Origin: Blasia pusilla
Lineage: Eukaryota; Marchantiophyta; Marchantiopsida; Blasiales
Direction: 5' to 3'
Length of the DNA stretch: 64,000 bases
Assembly: GCA_050084515.1 (NCBI GenBank)
Contig: CM114274.1
Coordinates: 20,708,001 to 20,772,000 of the forward strand
The translations under genes and the position numbers were made by a program. Each line of letters opens with the position of its first letter. Position 1 is the stretch's first letter. The notes under the pieces were generated by a model. It searched no databases, had not been told where the DNA came from, and was given only the letters and a program-made list of their open reading frames with translations. Positions 1-12,173 of the stretch are shown here, piece by piece.

Positions 1-1216
1 AACGGGGTCTTCCACCTGCCCACTGCCACGCGTCAGACGGAGCGGCGCGGAAAGGCTTGAAGTCCGTTCTGGGTGAATGTGGAGCTCACGATTCCGCGTT
101 TTACGGAAATCTTTGCTGTCCTTGAACACCGTGAGCCACAAACTGTGGGGCACCGAATCGGAGACAATGAAGCCTTACGAAGATGGTGCTGATTGGGCTC
201 GGACTTGGACATTCCACACAGCCTGAGCTTTGGAGTCTGGACACGTGGTAGGTCAAGTGAGTTAGAAGTGCCGACTACACCTCTGAGTGAGAAGATCTTC
301 GACAAACCTCGTCCAGGAGTTCTTCCAGTCCTTGACAGCTCCTGTCCACAAGTTTCTGCCCAATGAAAGATCGTTCCTGGACCTCTCAAACGAGAGGCAC
401 AAATTGGTCCTCCGGCTACGGTAAAGATCCTTCTCTACTCACAGCACTGGACTCTGCTCGCGAAATGAAAAACCCGGAGTCCAATGCAGATGTGGCGTCC
501 ACCTATTGGAACCAATATCTTTGCACGAATGGGAAGCTGTCATTATTTAAACCTTACATCATCTTATTTCAACGTGTCTCTAACAACGCCCGGGGAGAAA
601 GGAAGGAGGCGTAGTCGGAGGAATTTCAGAATGACCGTATCAGTTTCTAAAAAATTGGGCGAATAGGGAATATACAAGACTTCATTTGTATTCGTATCAA
701 AATAGTCATTGGAATTCAAAAATTTTCAAAACTTATTGTCCTATTTTATATAGATAATATCTTAAAAGACTTCTCGACCTTCTTCTTGTAATCGGTTAGT
801 GCACGGAAAACACTCATCTTAGGACAATAAGTTTTGAAGTTTTTTGAATTCCAATGACTATTTTGACACGAATACAAATGAAATCTTATATATTCCCTAT
901 TAGGGTTGAGTAGTTTTTGATATCTAATTAGTACACATCCTATCTATATAAAATAGGACAATAAGTTTTGAAGTTTTTTGAATTCCACACAGGCTGTGTG
1001 GAATGTCCAAAAGTTCGAGCCCAATCAGCACCATCTTCGTAAGGCTTTATTGTCTCCGATTCGGTGCCCCACAGTTTGTGGCTCACGGTGTTCAAGGACA
1101 GCAAAGATTTCCGTAAAACGCGGAATCGTGAGCTCCACATTCACCCAGAACTGACTTCAAGCCTTTCCGCGCCGCTCCGTCTGACGCGTGGCAGTGGGCA
1201 GGTGGAAGACCCCGTT
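1..1216. mobile_element. Foldback element with long terminal inverted repeats
   Basis: The first 224 bases reappear as reverse complement at 991-1216, with only small differences and a 2-base length change. The arms enclose about 770 bp. Long arms around a short core are typical of foldback or non-autonomous DNA transposons, but a simple inverted duplication would look the same. The left boundary is the window edge, so the outer end and any target-site duplication cannot be judged. No transposase is visible inside. Short ORFs in the arms are mirror images of each other and are not treated as genes. Confidence 0.6.
664..985. repeat. Nested inverted repeat in the foldback core
   Basis: The stretch 664-755 is matched in reverse complement by 822-900, and its inner part again by 942-985. 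The shared block contains the phrase ATAGGACAATAAGTTTTGAA. It therefore occurs once in one orientation and twice in the other, next to the right arm of the larger foldback. It may be a small MITE-like insertion or part of the element's subterminal structure. Confidence 0.55.
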
Positions 1217-4200
1217 CGCCTTTTCTTCCTCGTACAAAGGATAAGCAGATCCGGCTTGTCTAATCTAATAATTGGTGACTCCATCCATATGCATAATACG
1301 ACAAGATAAATAACATGTTTGAATTTGGTTGTTTGAACGGTAGAGAAATATATGAATCAGGGTTGGGGAGTTTTTTCGTGGGACCTGGTAAATCGGGAAC
1401 GGAAATTCGGTTTTGAACCGGTTTTCACATATGGAATACAAAGAGCGTCCTCAAATCCAACCGGTTTTTCGTAGGCAGTTTTAAAATTAGTCGGAAATTC
1501 TCAAATTTAACCGGCTAGTCTTATTCGTAACCCCGGATCTCCCCGATCATTGATATGAATGGAGATAAAACAACGGATACGAATTTGAACGGAATAAGAA
1601 AAGCTTGTATTACTAAATTAATAGCTTATTTAATATTATAATGGGTGATTATAAATTTTAATAAATTAGAATAATTATGATAAAAAACCAAAATTTTAAA
1701 ATTTGTGCCTTCATTCATATTTGATGGAAAGAGAAAATTAATTTTAACGGAGAAAGAAAAGATTTTAAAATTTTTTTATGGAAGGGTAAAATTATTTGGG
1801 GATTTGAAATATCATTTAAATTTGAATGGAAGATTGTAAGTTTTTAGAAGAGTGACATGTGATTACTCTTCTTAGATTTTAGAAAATAAAAATTCTATTT
1901 AATTTTGAAATGAATAATGTGATTATTTTTTAAAATAATCGTATTAATTCACATGTGACATTTTAGGAAAGGAAATTGAATTTAAATGGAGAAGAAAAAA
2001 GATTCCGTTCATTAAAATTAACTAAGAATTTAGTAAGTGAATATTATTTTGGTGGGAAGAGTGGAAGGGGAAGAATAGTTATTGTTCGAACTCTTCCAAA
2101 GGAGTGAAATTATTTCGGGGAGATGGGTATTATTTCTGAACGTGAAATTTTCTTGGTCTTTTAAGATTTAATTTTTTTGAAATTAAATCTTAAAACAAAA
2201 TTTAAATATATTTTTCCATATAATAATTAACATTGCAATCATCCACAATGAGAGGAGATATAACATTCAATCTCATTATATCATCAAATGTATAATACTT
2301 TAAAAAAATTTTAATATAATTTATTTATAATTTATTGGAGAGTGTTTTCTTAATTTTCAAACACATATATATTTGCCACGTAACAATTGGAAAAAAAAAT
2401 CATATTACAAAAAATTAAAATTAAATTTATACTAAACTAACCCAACCATGTTTCAATAAAATGCAATGCAAATTAACTTGGATGGCTCATTTTCTTTCCG
2501 TTTAGCGTGAAGGGAACTTCGCCTTCGAAGTTAATTTCAGTTTAGCACGTCCAGATTGGACATGCAGTTGCGTCACCAACCTGAATCTCATGAGCGTGTA
2601 ACCCTTACTCACCGGCGAATACCAATCGTACGTGATAGAATCATGTCAATGGTTGCCTTACCTCTTAGCAGCTAATACCCAATGGAAACTTTTGTACACC
2701 TGTTCTTGAAACATGTCGGCAGCCCAGCAACCGACGTATTCTCGGAGTGGCCGGGGCGTCGCATACTTTCTTTGTGGGATTTTCAAGCGAGACATCTGAG
2801 ATTCCGTGTAGTTTGAAGTTTGAAGCAATGTTGAGTGCGCTCGATGTTAGCTTGTTGCAGCAAACGTTTTGTTGACATCCACCAATTAAATAGGCACAAA
2901 CTAGGTGGATGGCAGAACGGTGGCAATAGGTGATGGTTTGTTGCAACTGATCTGCTCACAACGCGTTTCTAACAGCGTCGAAATTATGGGGAAGTCCGAG
3001 TGAAATATGAAAGGCTGAAGGTTTTCGTCTGCTCTAAGGATCAAATATCGGGAGTCTTCTTTGAGGTTTTGTTCCAGGTTCGATGCGGTCGATGTCGTAT
3101 TTGGATTGAGCTCTAGAGGTAGATCGAATCCAGAGAACCAGATGTAGGTAAAAAATTTGTGCTCGTAATCCTCTTTTAAATGAACCAACTCAACTCCTAT
3201 AGCTTGTTCTCGTGTCGTAGCTCGCTCGATCTTCGTTGTGACTGGGATTGCAGACACACAGTTGTTGTAAGTACCATTTGGTCATGTTGGCCTTCCATCT
3301 ATCTACACTGGCATGGGCATCATGGATGAGCTAACTACACCACGAACGTTGCAGTCCTGGGCCCTTTTTACTTGACTGGATGTCGGTTAATGGAGTCATC
3401 CACATCAATAGTGAGGGAAGTCGGTTTCATTTTTGCCAGCGATGATGCACGTCCGCAGTGGAAGGAAATTCGTGTTCCCCCCCACCAGATTTCACATTTT
3501 TTCGATTATGCAGGATGGATAGGTGCGGAGAAGTTATCAAAGTTGAATGACTAGGTCGGATGCCGTTATACAACGGGCAGTCGCCAAAATGCATGCCTTC
3601 GAACTATTGTAAGTTGCCATTCCATGACTGTAGGTGCCCTTCGTTACATTACAAGAAAACTTTAACCGCTAATGTCCACCTTCATATGCAGAACGCCTGT
3701 TCACTTGGATGTGAAAGTAAGCATTAATCTCTTCCTGCTGATGGATTCCGTATTTAAAGGAGCTTTGCTGTGGCAGGTTGTGGCCTGTTCTGTAATGTCG
3801 AGCCAACTTGCTCAAACGTACGGATCTGAGAATGGCTAGTGTTGAAATGTGAAAGCCGATGAAGGGTAACGGACACTACCTCGAACAAATGTGTAAGTTT
3901 CAGACGAACGTAAAGTTTCTGACCTCCTGACAGTGCGATTTTTGTTGACTACACCTAGGCTAAAACTCACGCTGGTGAAAGAGTTGTGTGTACCAGCATA
4001 CCTTGCCTCTATTTACGTATCAAAAAAGCTTGGCGTTTCATGTCGTGACCTACTCCCCGACGCTGATGCTCCTGATTCATGCAGGCTACTGCTTTACGTT
4101 CCTACCTGCGAATAGATAAGTGAGAAACCTGTATATGTCACCATTTACGAGGTCTGATTGCCACCGGATGGTTTGTCCGACGCGTGGTCTAACTTCTGAA

Positions 4201-7059
4201 TTTTGGTCCATTGCTCAATTCTCTTCACGACTAACCGAGACTATCAGACAGCCCCTCCATCTCGTTTGGAAATTTGTGTGTGGACTGTGGTTAAGACTTT
4301 CTCGATGACTTTATACTTCCTCACACCACCTCACTGCCGGCACCTCGCTCGTACAAATTGTAATGAGTTCGGTTTCAATCTGTTGTGCTACATGATGTAA
4401 CGTGAAGGAATGAATGATAATCAGCGCGCAATGTATGTAAAGGATATGGCTCGATATCATCATGTGATCGTAGTCGACTTTTCTCTACCCTTCACACAAA
4501 TCGGAAACTCAGGGATGGAATGAGTCATTATTTTCCTCAAACCTTTTGCAATGAGAAGCCAATTATTTGAAATGTTTATCCGCAAAATTTAAAGATTGGA
4601 CGGAAATTTTCTTCAGATTTTAATTTTCAAGCGATGCAAGACATCCATTACGAAGTTTTTGAAATTACTAAAGAATTCATAAATTTACAACCCCATGGCC
4701 CTATATGTATTCGCACTCGAGGGAAAATGTGTCTGAAACATTCATCAGACTTAAACACCGGTGGCAGACCTGATCTTTTTTTCAACACTGGCTTGCCAAA
4801 CGTAATGTGTGGCCACATTACAATAATTATTCCATGTCACATCAAACTTTGTTTTTGTTTACACAAAATTTCCTGTTGTGCATACATGTATTTATCATGC
4901 TAAGTTAGTTCTGTCTTGTGTAAACGATATCTTGAAATCCACATTCACAGGAGGGAGAGTACTTTTGTTGACGAGAGTATTCGCACAAAGGGCAGTTGCC
5001 GGCGTCAAACTGACCCTCAAACATGTTTTCGAAAAATAAAGATTCATGTTACATGCCAGTTGACGAGCTTGAAGATATTATCTCCCTTAAATCAGACCAA
5101 AAAAAAATTGGCGCACTTCTAATGATCCTTATCGACGTTTGAGATATTTTCCTACGATTTGGAGTCCGCCCACTATAACGTGTGTATCACCTCGCTCTCG
5201 CACTCTGGGAATCTAAAACATAATATTTCACCAAAAACCTATAAACTAATCATACAGTACCATCTATCTAACTACTCACTGTCATGCAAGTAAAATATCC
5301 AGATCTCCATAGCCATGTACATGATTTTGTCGTTTCTACAGATCCCCCACGGTGATTGTGCCAGAAGAAAGTCGCACATCCAGGACAGGCCATTGATCGT
5401 TGTTCGTTTCCTTCCACCAATTGTCACACCTGCAATTTTGTCGATTAGTCTTGCAGTGACGCATCCCACGAACAACAGCCATGAAAGTGTACTCTGCCTG
5501 TGTTCATAGAAATGAGATTCGCTGCCGATAGATAGAAACAGTGCTGGTGGAAATTTTACAAAGAATCTTACCAAAAGATGAATTTCAACCCCGCCTGAGA
5601 AATATGTGAAATTACTGTCCATCTTGGCAAGAACTTAAATTCACTGCTCCCCGTCCAAGAAAATGAAGGTTTCCAGAAGTACAACTGTGTTAATAAGAAA
5701 ACTTTGACTCTAATAAAATCTCACCTCATAACGAAAACGACGAACCAAAAAGCAAAAATTCTTTCCCAAACATCAACGTCATCAGTTGATAACAACCCTT
5801 TTAAGTGACCCCTGTTTTGATAAATCCACTTTCTGCGACTCTCTGCAGGGGCGCGCAACACTAAAACTAGTTTGGTTGGAGAGTGAAGCCTTGATCAACA
5901 TTGAAATTGTATCCATACAAGGACAGTTTTTAACATGTAACACGTATCGTTGAAGGTTGAACTCGCATGTCCTCAGGGGTGTCAAATTTACAACCAGTCA
6001 ATACTTTCAAATCTCAAGCAACACATGCAAGAGCCAAGAGAGTAGTGGCAGTAAACAGTGCTCACCTTCTAAGCTTAGCCCAAACTGCAGACAGATAACC
6101 ACAGTTTCTAAACCTCCCATTAATAGCTCCAAGCCTTCACCACCTCATCGTAGTATAGAATACGGTAGAAGAGGGAGGATTCCATACAAAAATGGAAAAG
6201 ATGAACATGACCCCGGCCAAATCCTGGGCATCCTTCCATCATTTCACCATCTTCCATCGCACTCGTTTTCTATGTATGACATAGGGGGTTTCACAAAAGC
6301 TGCCTGACAGCTCTGCTGCATATCAAAACAAAAGTCTCAGATAAGCATGCTAAACGTAAAATCAGGAGGGCCTCTCCACTCTGCCCACGAATGGCCGTGA
6401 TTTATGAGTATGAAGCATTCATTCAAAATGTAAAATATCCTCTTCGCCAGAGTGTTTTTAACCTTCTCTTGCAGCGAACATGATCTGATTCATCACGAAT
6501 AAATCATCAAAATTTTGTAGCAGATGAACGCTTATATATTTGAAGAAGCTAACCTGTACTACAAGTAGCCTTGCACAAGGAGAGGCAATGGCATAAGTAA
6601 ATATCTTACATATAGATACTTACACACTGAGGCAGAGATCATTCTCTGGATAGCTGGATTTGTAATTGAACAATCGTGTTTGCTGCAGACTCTTCCATTC
6701 TATGTCTAGACAGCTCTCATGTACAGCAAGGGGTCTTTCTCCTAGAATTAATACTGATTACTAGCCACGCGAGCAATCACAAATTGGAAGATGTGTATAC
6801 GATATGTTCATCAAACCACAAGTCTTTTAACACATGCAGAGAAGTAGAACCCGAAAAAAAAATCTGAGAAGATGATTCAGAACTCTCTCTATAGATCTGT
6901 AAGCTAGATCCAAGGAAGAAACAAAATTTGGCCCACACCCTCATAAGTCTAAATTCACTCGCGTGATGTATGACGACAATCTAAGGTGACGCGTGAAAGT
7001 CAATCGATGTGATATAGACTTAGATGTCTCGAGATTACACCGGTTAAATGATGGCAAAG
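1217..7059. other. Gene-poor intergenic DNA
   Basis: No convincing gene was found. About 1560-2460 is very AT-rich, with runs of A and T and no long open frames. From 2500 to 6900 the composition is more even, but open frames are short, overlap on both strands and show no recognised domain. A minus-strand frame at 5272-5622 is the longest with protein-like composition (hydrophobic patches, several W and C residues). It has no recognised motif and could be an exon or chance. Confidence 0.5.
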
Positions 7060-8022
7060 TTAATCCCACCTAAGCGCGGCGTATTCCAGAACACCGGTTT
7101 GTCGGATGTAGTTTGCCAGATGTGGTTGTTCGCCAGTCTCGCACTTACGCAAATCAGCGACAAGATCATCCAAGACCAACTTCGTGATTGTACTACGAGT
7201 TAAAGTCATATAAGCAACCAGCCAATCTAGAGTAGCATTCGATGTATCGTCCACATCGCCTGACAAAAGTGTCCCAACCAGCCATCTGTGAAGCCACATC
7301 CAATCCGAGTGATTCCCATCTTGTTTATCAAAAAGAGCTTCGCGAACACTCTTCGCCGGGACCTGATCCAGACTCACAAGCAGGCAGTGGCCAACGAGTT
7401 TCATGAGGAACGTGCACTCAGCCAGTTGTAGTCTGGAGTTGATGCGCTCACTCATTCGCTTTCCACCTTTCCCTCCCTCTGCTGCAATTACTGCCTTTCT
7501 CAAACTGTTCGACATTTGAAACTCTGCCCCCCGTGTGCCCCTCTCGCCTTCTGGTGTCGACTCTCCGTCGCAACAGTACGTGGCGTTCAACACGCGTCTC
7601 CAAATGTTCAGGTCTATCTTCTCAGGATCCTTTTTCGAATAACTCGAGCTTGTTGCATCTTGTTGATCTTCCTGTACAAATTTCTGGCTGTCGGCACAGT
7701 CATCCGATTGCAACCTGGGTTGAGAAGTAACTGATGATTGCTCCCTCTGTCTACTACCGTCGTTGTCGTCGAATCCGCTGTACGAACTAACACCATGATA
7801 GATTCCACCCACAGCATCCTCATCCGTTCTTACAGGGTCCAGTAGTTGGCCTTCTATCCGCAGCAGCTCGGATATCGCCCATTTCACAGCCTCAAGCGGA
7901 TGCTCACTGTTGCTCAGATCGAGCTCTATCTCAAGAAGCCACTCCTGACAACTCGCGTGAATAGACGGATCACCTCGGTGGTCCGGAGCTGGGAACAAAC
8001 CGCCATACCCAACCTCCCTCAT
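7060..8022 (-). CDS. Hypothetical protein, only candidate host gene
   Basis: A 320-residue open frame, long for this sequence and with ordinary protein composition: an acidic first third, a Ser/Gln/Asp-rich linker near residues 85-130, and a more hydrophobic C-terminal half with Trp/Leu-rich helical-looking segments. No family was recognised and no function is proposed. An in-frame stop lies just upstream of the first ATG. Two further open stretches follow upstream on the same strand in other frames (7970-8158 and 8160-8420), the second with an acidic start and basic middle, so the gene may have more exons and the first ATG here may not be the true start. No transposon signature touches it, which is why it is the best host-gene candidate. 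It could also be an unrecognised element gene. Confidence 0.4.
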   Translation of the reverse strand: MREVGYGGLFPAPDHRGDPSIHASCQEWLLEIELDLSNSEHPLEAVKWAISELLRIEGQLLDPVRTDEDAVGGIYHGVSSYSGFDDNDGSRQREQSSVTSQPRLQSDDCADSQKFVQEDQQDATSSSYSKKDPEKIDLNIWRRVLNATYCCDGESTPEGERGTRGAEFQMSNSLRKAVIAAEGGKGGKRMSERINSRLQLAECTFLMKLVGHCLLVSLDQVPAKSVREALFDKQDGNHSDWMWLHRWLVGTLLSGDVDDTSNATLDWLVAYMTLTRSTITKLVLDDLVADLRKCETGEQPHLANYIRQTGVLEYAALRWD

Positions 8023-8420
8023 TCCTACGACAGCTGATTCTCTTCCTTAATTGACAACTGTGCTGATCCAAAGGCGCCGGCTTCTCCGTTCGAAAAAACT
8101 CCGGCAGTTGAACTCTATCAACTTCTCTGTGATTGACTATGAAGCAGCCATCAATCACATCATGAGGCGAATCCTTTCTCTGTTAAAATGGGAGATGTAA
8201 ACAGTCCAGCCACTCCGACTGTCTTGGAGAATCCACTCTGTTCACAAATCCCTTGCAACTCTCTTCTGATTACTGCACTAGACTTCCCCACAGGTCTCCT
8301 TTGCTGGACACTACCGAGCCCTAATGGAACCCTCTCCTGTTTCCTGACTCTTTGAAATAGATAGAGAATCGACTTGTGCTCCTCCTCAAATTCAAGAATA
8401 ACAGTGACCAGAATAACCAC

Positions 8421-9707
8421 GGGCGGCGGAACACGGGCTGTATAGACCTCGAAAGCAGTGCAGTGATCACGCGCCGTTCCGGATCCGCGGATTTCCCGAA
8501 GCTTAGGTACAGATCGTGGTCCCGTGGACTTCCCAGTAATGAACCGACCGCTTCCTAGTTTCCGGACCCCTACCCGTATGACCGGGCTTCTTATTAGGGC
8601 GTCTCATAATGCGGGACGTAGGTCTCACGATGTCTACTTCGTATTTGACCGTAAAACATGGACTACTTACCATTCCGTTCAAATACATTTAATATTGCAA
8701 GGTGCCGTATTAAATACACTTTGCAACCTAAATAGACAAGAAAATGAATTGGACATCCGACCATAAGAGGTGCGCGCCCACCGCCCATTTTTTTATGCAT
8801 TCAACTGTACGTAAATCCATAAAAAAAGGTTATGGATATGACGTCCAATCCTATGACTTGGAACACCCTATTATGGCATTTCAATTAAGCACTCGGATGT
8901 CCTATTTCCATGGCAGAATTGATTTGTATTTTTCTAAACACCCATGTACTAATTGATTGATTTATATGTTTCTTTCAACAATTACGTTTTGGTGTTTAAA
9001 AATGGCTCAAAGTCATCAAAGAGGGGCCCTCCATAGCACAAGCACTTAAGTGCACCTTAGTATTATTATGGAAGCACACCTTAATTTGCAAACAAATCGC
9101 ATTGGGGTAGCGGCAAATCGTAAAGGTAGTAAGAAAACTTTTTAAAAATTTTAATCATGATTGGACCTTCATGATAGCACAAACTACACATTAGTATCCA
9201 TAACATTATGTAGCCTACCCTCCATACTTTCAAATAGTGCACATTATAACACGTGTCACGCTAATCTTATCTCAACTTGCAAGAAGTCTTGTGGATAACC
9301 ATATCATGCTTTGGGGGGGGGAGGTGGTTACTTCTTTTGGTGATTCTTTCTTCCAAAGTAGTGAAGCCCCAACTAGAAGAAGTCATCTGCGAGTGAAATG
9401 TCTTCTTGTAAGAAAAAGTTAAAAGTCGATCTCGGAAAAACTCTCCACGGCCTTATATATTTTAACTAGATGAGATTTTATTCCACGACCCTATATTTGA
9501 AAGAGATGTTATTTGATTTACGTTGGATATTTGTCAGACCAGTAGTAAAAGAAGAATCTTTTTGAAGTGACTAGCCAAGGTAAGACACGTGTTAGCTCAC
9601 TAGCTTTAGAAAAGCAAAGAAATCAGCCGTGCTCTCTAAGTTGGAGCAGATTGAAAGTGGTGTCAAAGGAATTGAAGAAGGTGGTGACACAAATGAAGGC
9701 AACGTCA
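8421..9707. other. Intergenic DNA without recognised features
   Basis: Only short unrelated open frames are present. A G-rich run lies near 9311-9322. The stretch ends where the Copia LTR begins. No RNA gene, repeat array or conserved domain was seen. Confidence 0.5.
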
Positions 9708-10023
9708 TGTTGATGTAGAAAACTGCTAAAGAAGCATAATTGGTGGGAAACAGCTCTCACACTCACACACCACCATGGAGAACAAAATTTTGCAATGAGA
9801 GAATAAGTGGAGGTTGGTCCCCTTCTCAATTATATAGGATATGTATAAGCAACCCTAACCCTAATCTTAAGCATAGTCTCAAGTTAGACTAATTGTGATT
9901 AACTAACCCTAGTTAAGATAATCGCGCTTAACTGACTAACCAAGATTAAGCTTCCCTACTTCGTATGAGTACCAAATATAGCAATTCAGGTGTCTCATGA
10001 GCTTGTCTGTAACTCAATCTTCA
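9708..10023 (-). repeat. 3' LTR of the Copia element
   Basis: On the minus strand it starts TGAAGATTGAG directly after the polypurine tract and probably ends ...CATCAACA, giving a 316-bp LTR with TG...CA ends. A TATA-like TATATAATT lies inside. The outer end is inferred from the CA dinucleotide because the second LTR is absent. Confidence 0.6.
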
Positions 10024-10040
10024 ATACTCCCCCTCAAGCT
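10024..10040 (-). other. Polypurine tract of the Copia element
   Basis: The minus strand reads GCTTGAGGGGGAGTAT immediately before the LTR. This is the usual Copia plus-strand primer sequence and fixes the internal edge of the 3' LTR. Confidence 0.8.
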
Positions 10041-10235
10041 CATATCGATAGCTCTAACGCCTAAATCGTTTCTAAACATCTCAAACTTATATCTAGACAA
10101 TTCCTTGGTAAAGATCTACCCATATACACAAGATCAATTTCTCTTGCAAGCACTTTCTCTCTGATAAAATGATAGTGCACCTCAACATGCTTTGTACGAG
10201 CATGAAACACATGGTTATTAGCAAGTTTGATGCTA

Positions 10236-11146
10236 CTAATATTGTCTGCATATTACACTAGGTCCTAAGTTACTAACATCAATCTCAACAAGTATTCTAT
10301 GAAGCCACAGTGCCTCACATGTTGCATTGGTTGCTCCTATGTATTCAGCCTTTGTTGAAGATAAAGCAACTTTAGGTTGCTTCTTTGAAGCCCAACTTAT
10401 AACTACGCTTCCCAAAGTAAATGAATAACTAGATGTGGAATGTCGATCAAACATGCTTCTTGCCTAATCAGTATATGTGAATCCTTATAAATATAAACTC
10501 GAAGAAGGTTCAAATTGAAGCCCGAATTGAACAAAGAATTTCACATACCGCATAATCCTCCTCACGACATCAAGGTGAGGTTTTCGAGGTGCTTGCATAA
10601 ATTGGCTCACTATGCCAACTTCATAGCTCAAATCTAGCTCGGTTATAGTCAGATAGATCAAACTTCCAACCATGCGCCTCTACATATTAGAATCTACAAG
10701 CAACTCTCCTTCATCCACTCTTAGCTTCACACTTTGGTCCAACGGTGTAGAGATTGGCTTACAAGCCGTGATACCATATTTTGAAAGTATGTGAAGAGCA
10801 TATTTTTGTTGTAGTAACCACATGCTCTCTCCAACCTTGATAAACTTAACACCAAGGAAGCACTTAAGTTCTCCCAAGTCCTTCATATCAAATTATGCTT
10901 GTAGTTTTACCTTGACTTCTTGTACCATATCAATACTCTCAATAATCAAGAGATTGTCAACATACAACACAATGATAACAGTATGATCTTTTACTCTCAA
11001 CACATATAACGAGGAGTGAGAATCACATATCCTAAAACCCAACTCTTGTAAGACGTATGTAATCTTGCCATACCAAGCTCTTGGAGCTTGTTTGAGCCCT
11101 TATAGAGCTTTATTCAACCTGCATACGCGAAATGGAAACTCGGGAT
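10236..11146 (-). pseudogene. Copia pol, C-terminal part: reverse transcriptase end and RNase H
   Basis: Several frames joined by stops give the Copia landmarks in order: the LNKALxGLKQAPRAWY block, the catalytic box, the DLGELKCFLGV block, MVGSLIYL, and the RNase H segment with [20 protein letters not shown]. The catalytic YVDD box reads YVDN (10953-10964): the second aspartate is asparagine, which should abolish polymerase activity. In-frame stops occur before the MKDLGE block and around the MVGSLIYL block. The N-terminal part of the same gene continues beyond the inserted LTR. Confidence 0.9.
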
Positions 11147-12173
11147 TGTCACGACCCTCATAACCAAACAACACCAAATAGGCGCCAAGCGGAACATCAA
11201 AACTCAAGTGGACTCACGCTACGATGTTTGCGCTTTGGAGAGACGTTTGGAAAGGTCTCTTGGAAAAGTCCAAGAGACAACAGGCGGAACAGACTTATAC
11301 GTTTCGTGTTTTAGTGGTTGCGACCAGGAAACCTAGACCAAATGCGAACTAAGACTTGAGATGAGTTGAGTCTTGGAAGGTTGGTTGCCAAGGAGGTGAG
11401 AACCAGTTTTGGAACACGACTAGCGTTTGGGAAATTTGGTTGTGTTTTAGACCATAACATTTAGCCTCAGGATGCATTTGGGACAAATAAGGCCGTGTTG
11501 GAAAGCTTATCTTGAGACACTTCCAACGCACTAAAGATCTTAGCAAACGCATATGTCCACACTGAGATATTGGCCAAAAACAAATGTGAGAGCAATCGGG
11601 CTGAGGGCCAATTGGAGAGGCCCGGGTGTCTTTTCCTAGAGGTAGGGGGACCTCGGAGATTCCCATAAGTACTAGTAAGGGAGGAGTCTCTCTAAGATGT
11701 CTTGGAACATGAATCCCCACTTTGAGCGCCAAACGGCTTCTCAGAGGCACGGGATGGAACGGGAGTTTGGCGTTGGAACTCGAAATCCAAACCTGATCCA
11801 AGGGAGTGGACTTTGTATGCCATACTTCGATTCCAACCCGAGATTCACTTTGTGCAAGTCTCGATTAGGGACTCATTGGATGTCCATCGGACAGTTGGAA
11901 CTGCCAAGCGCAAAATGCCGTTTGAGGTTCCTGAACCGACCAGAAAGTATGTCCTGAGTCTTGCGAGACTTGCCCGGGTTGTAAATTGCGAAACTAGGAA
12001 GGTTGAGCTTGATGAGAGACCAAGACGAGAACTCGGAAAGTTAGCCCACTCATTGATCCAAGACCCGACTAACCCGAGTGTGTGTTTGGATGCAGATCAA
12101 CGTTGAGAGCGTGAGCTAATGAACGCATGCTTCCGCAACAAGAAGATTAACGTTCAAGGAGAGTAGGCGCACA
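11147..12173 (+). mobile_element. Solo LTR of a Gypsy element inserted in Copia pol
   Basis: It begins TGTCACGACCCTCATAACC and ends ...GTAGGCGCACA. It matches, in reverse orientation and with clear divergence, the LTRs of the Gypsy element at 21026-28354, including the terminal TGTCxCGACCCTCAT block. Copia reading frames stop on one side and resume on the other. No convincing 5-bp TSD was found (GGGAT on the left, ATAGA on the right), so one end may be rearranged. Open frames inside are LTR sequence and not genes. Confidence 0.8.

Noticed and set aside
310-420. Exon-like open stretch reading EFFQSLTAPVHKFLPNERSF, followed by GGTAAAG
   Set aside because: It reads like coding sequence with a donor site, but it is short, has no recognised family and no clear partner exon in the foldback core. 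A captured host exon is possible but unsupported.
5272-5622. A 116-residue minus-strand frame as a gene
   Set aside because: No motif, no neighbouring exons and an overlapping plus-strand frame; left as part of the gene-poor region.
9850-9880. Telomere-like CCCTAA repeats
   Set aside because: Only two adjacent CCCTAA-like units, inside the Copia LTR; no longer array.
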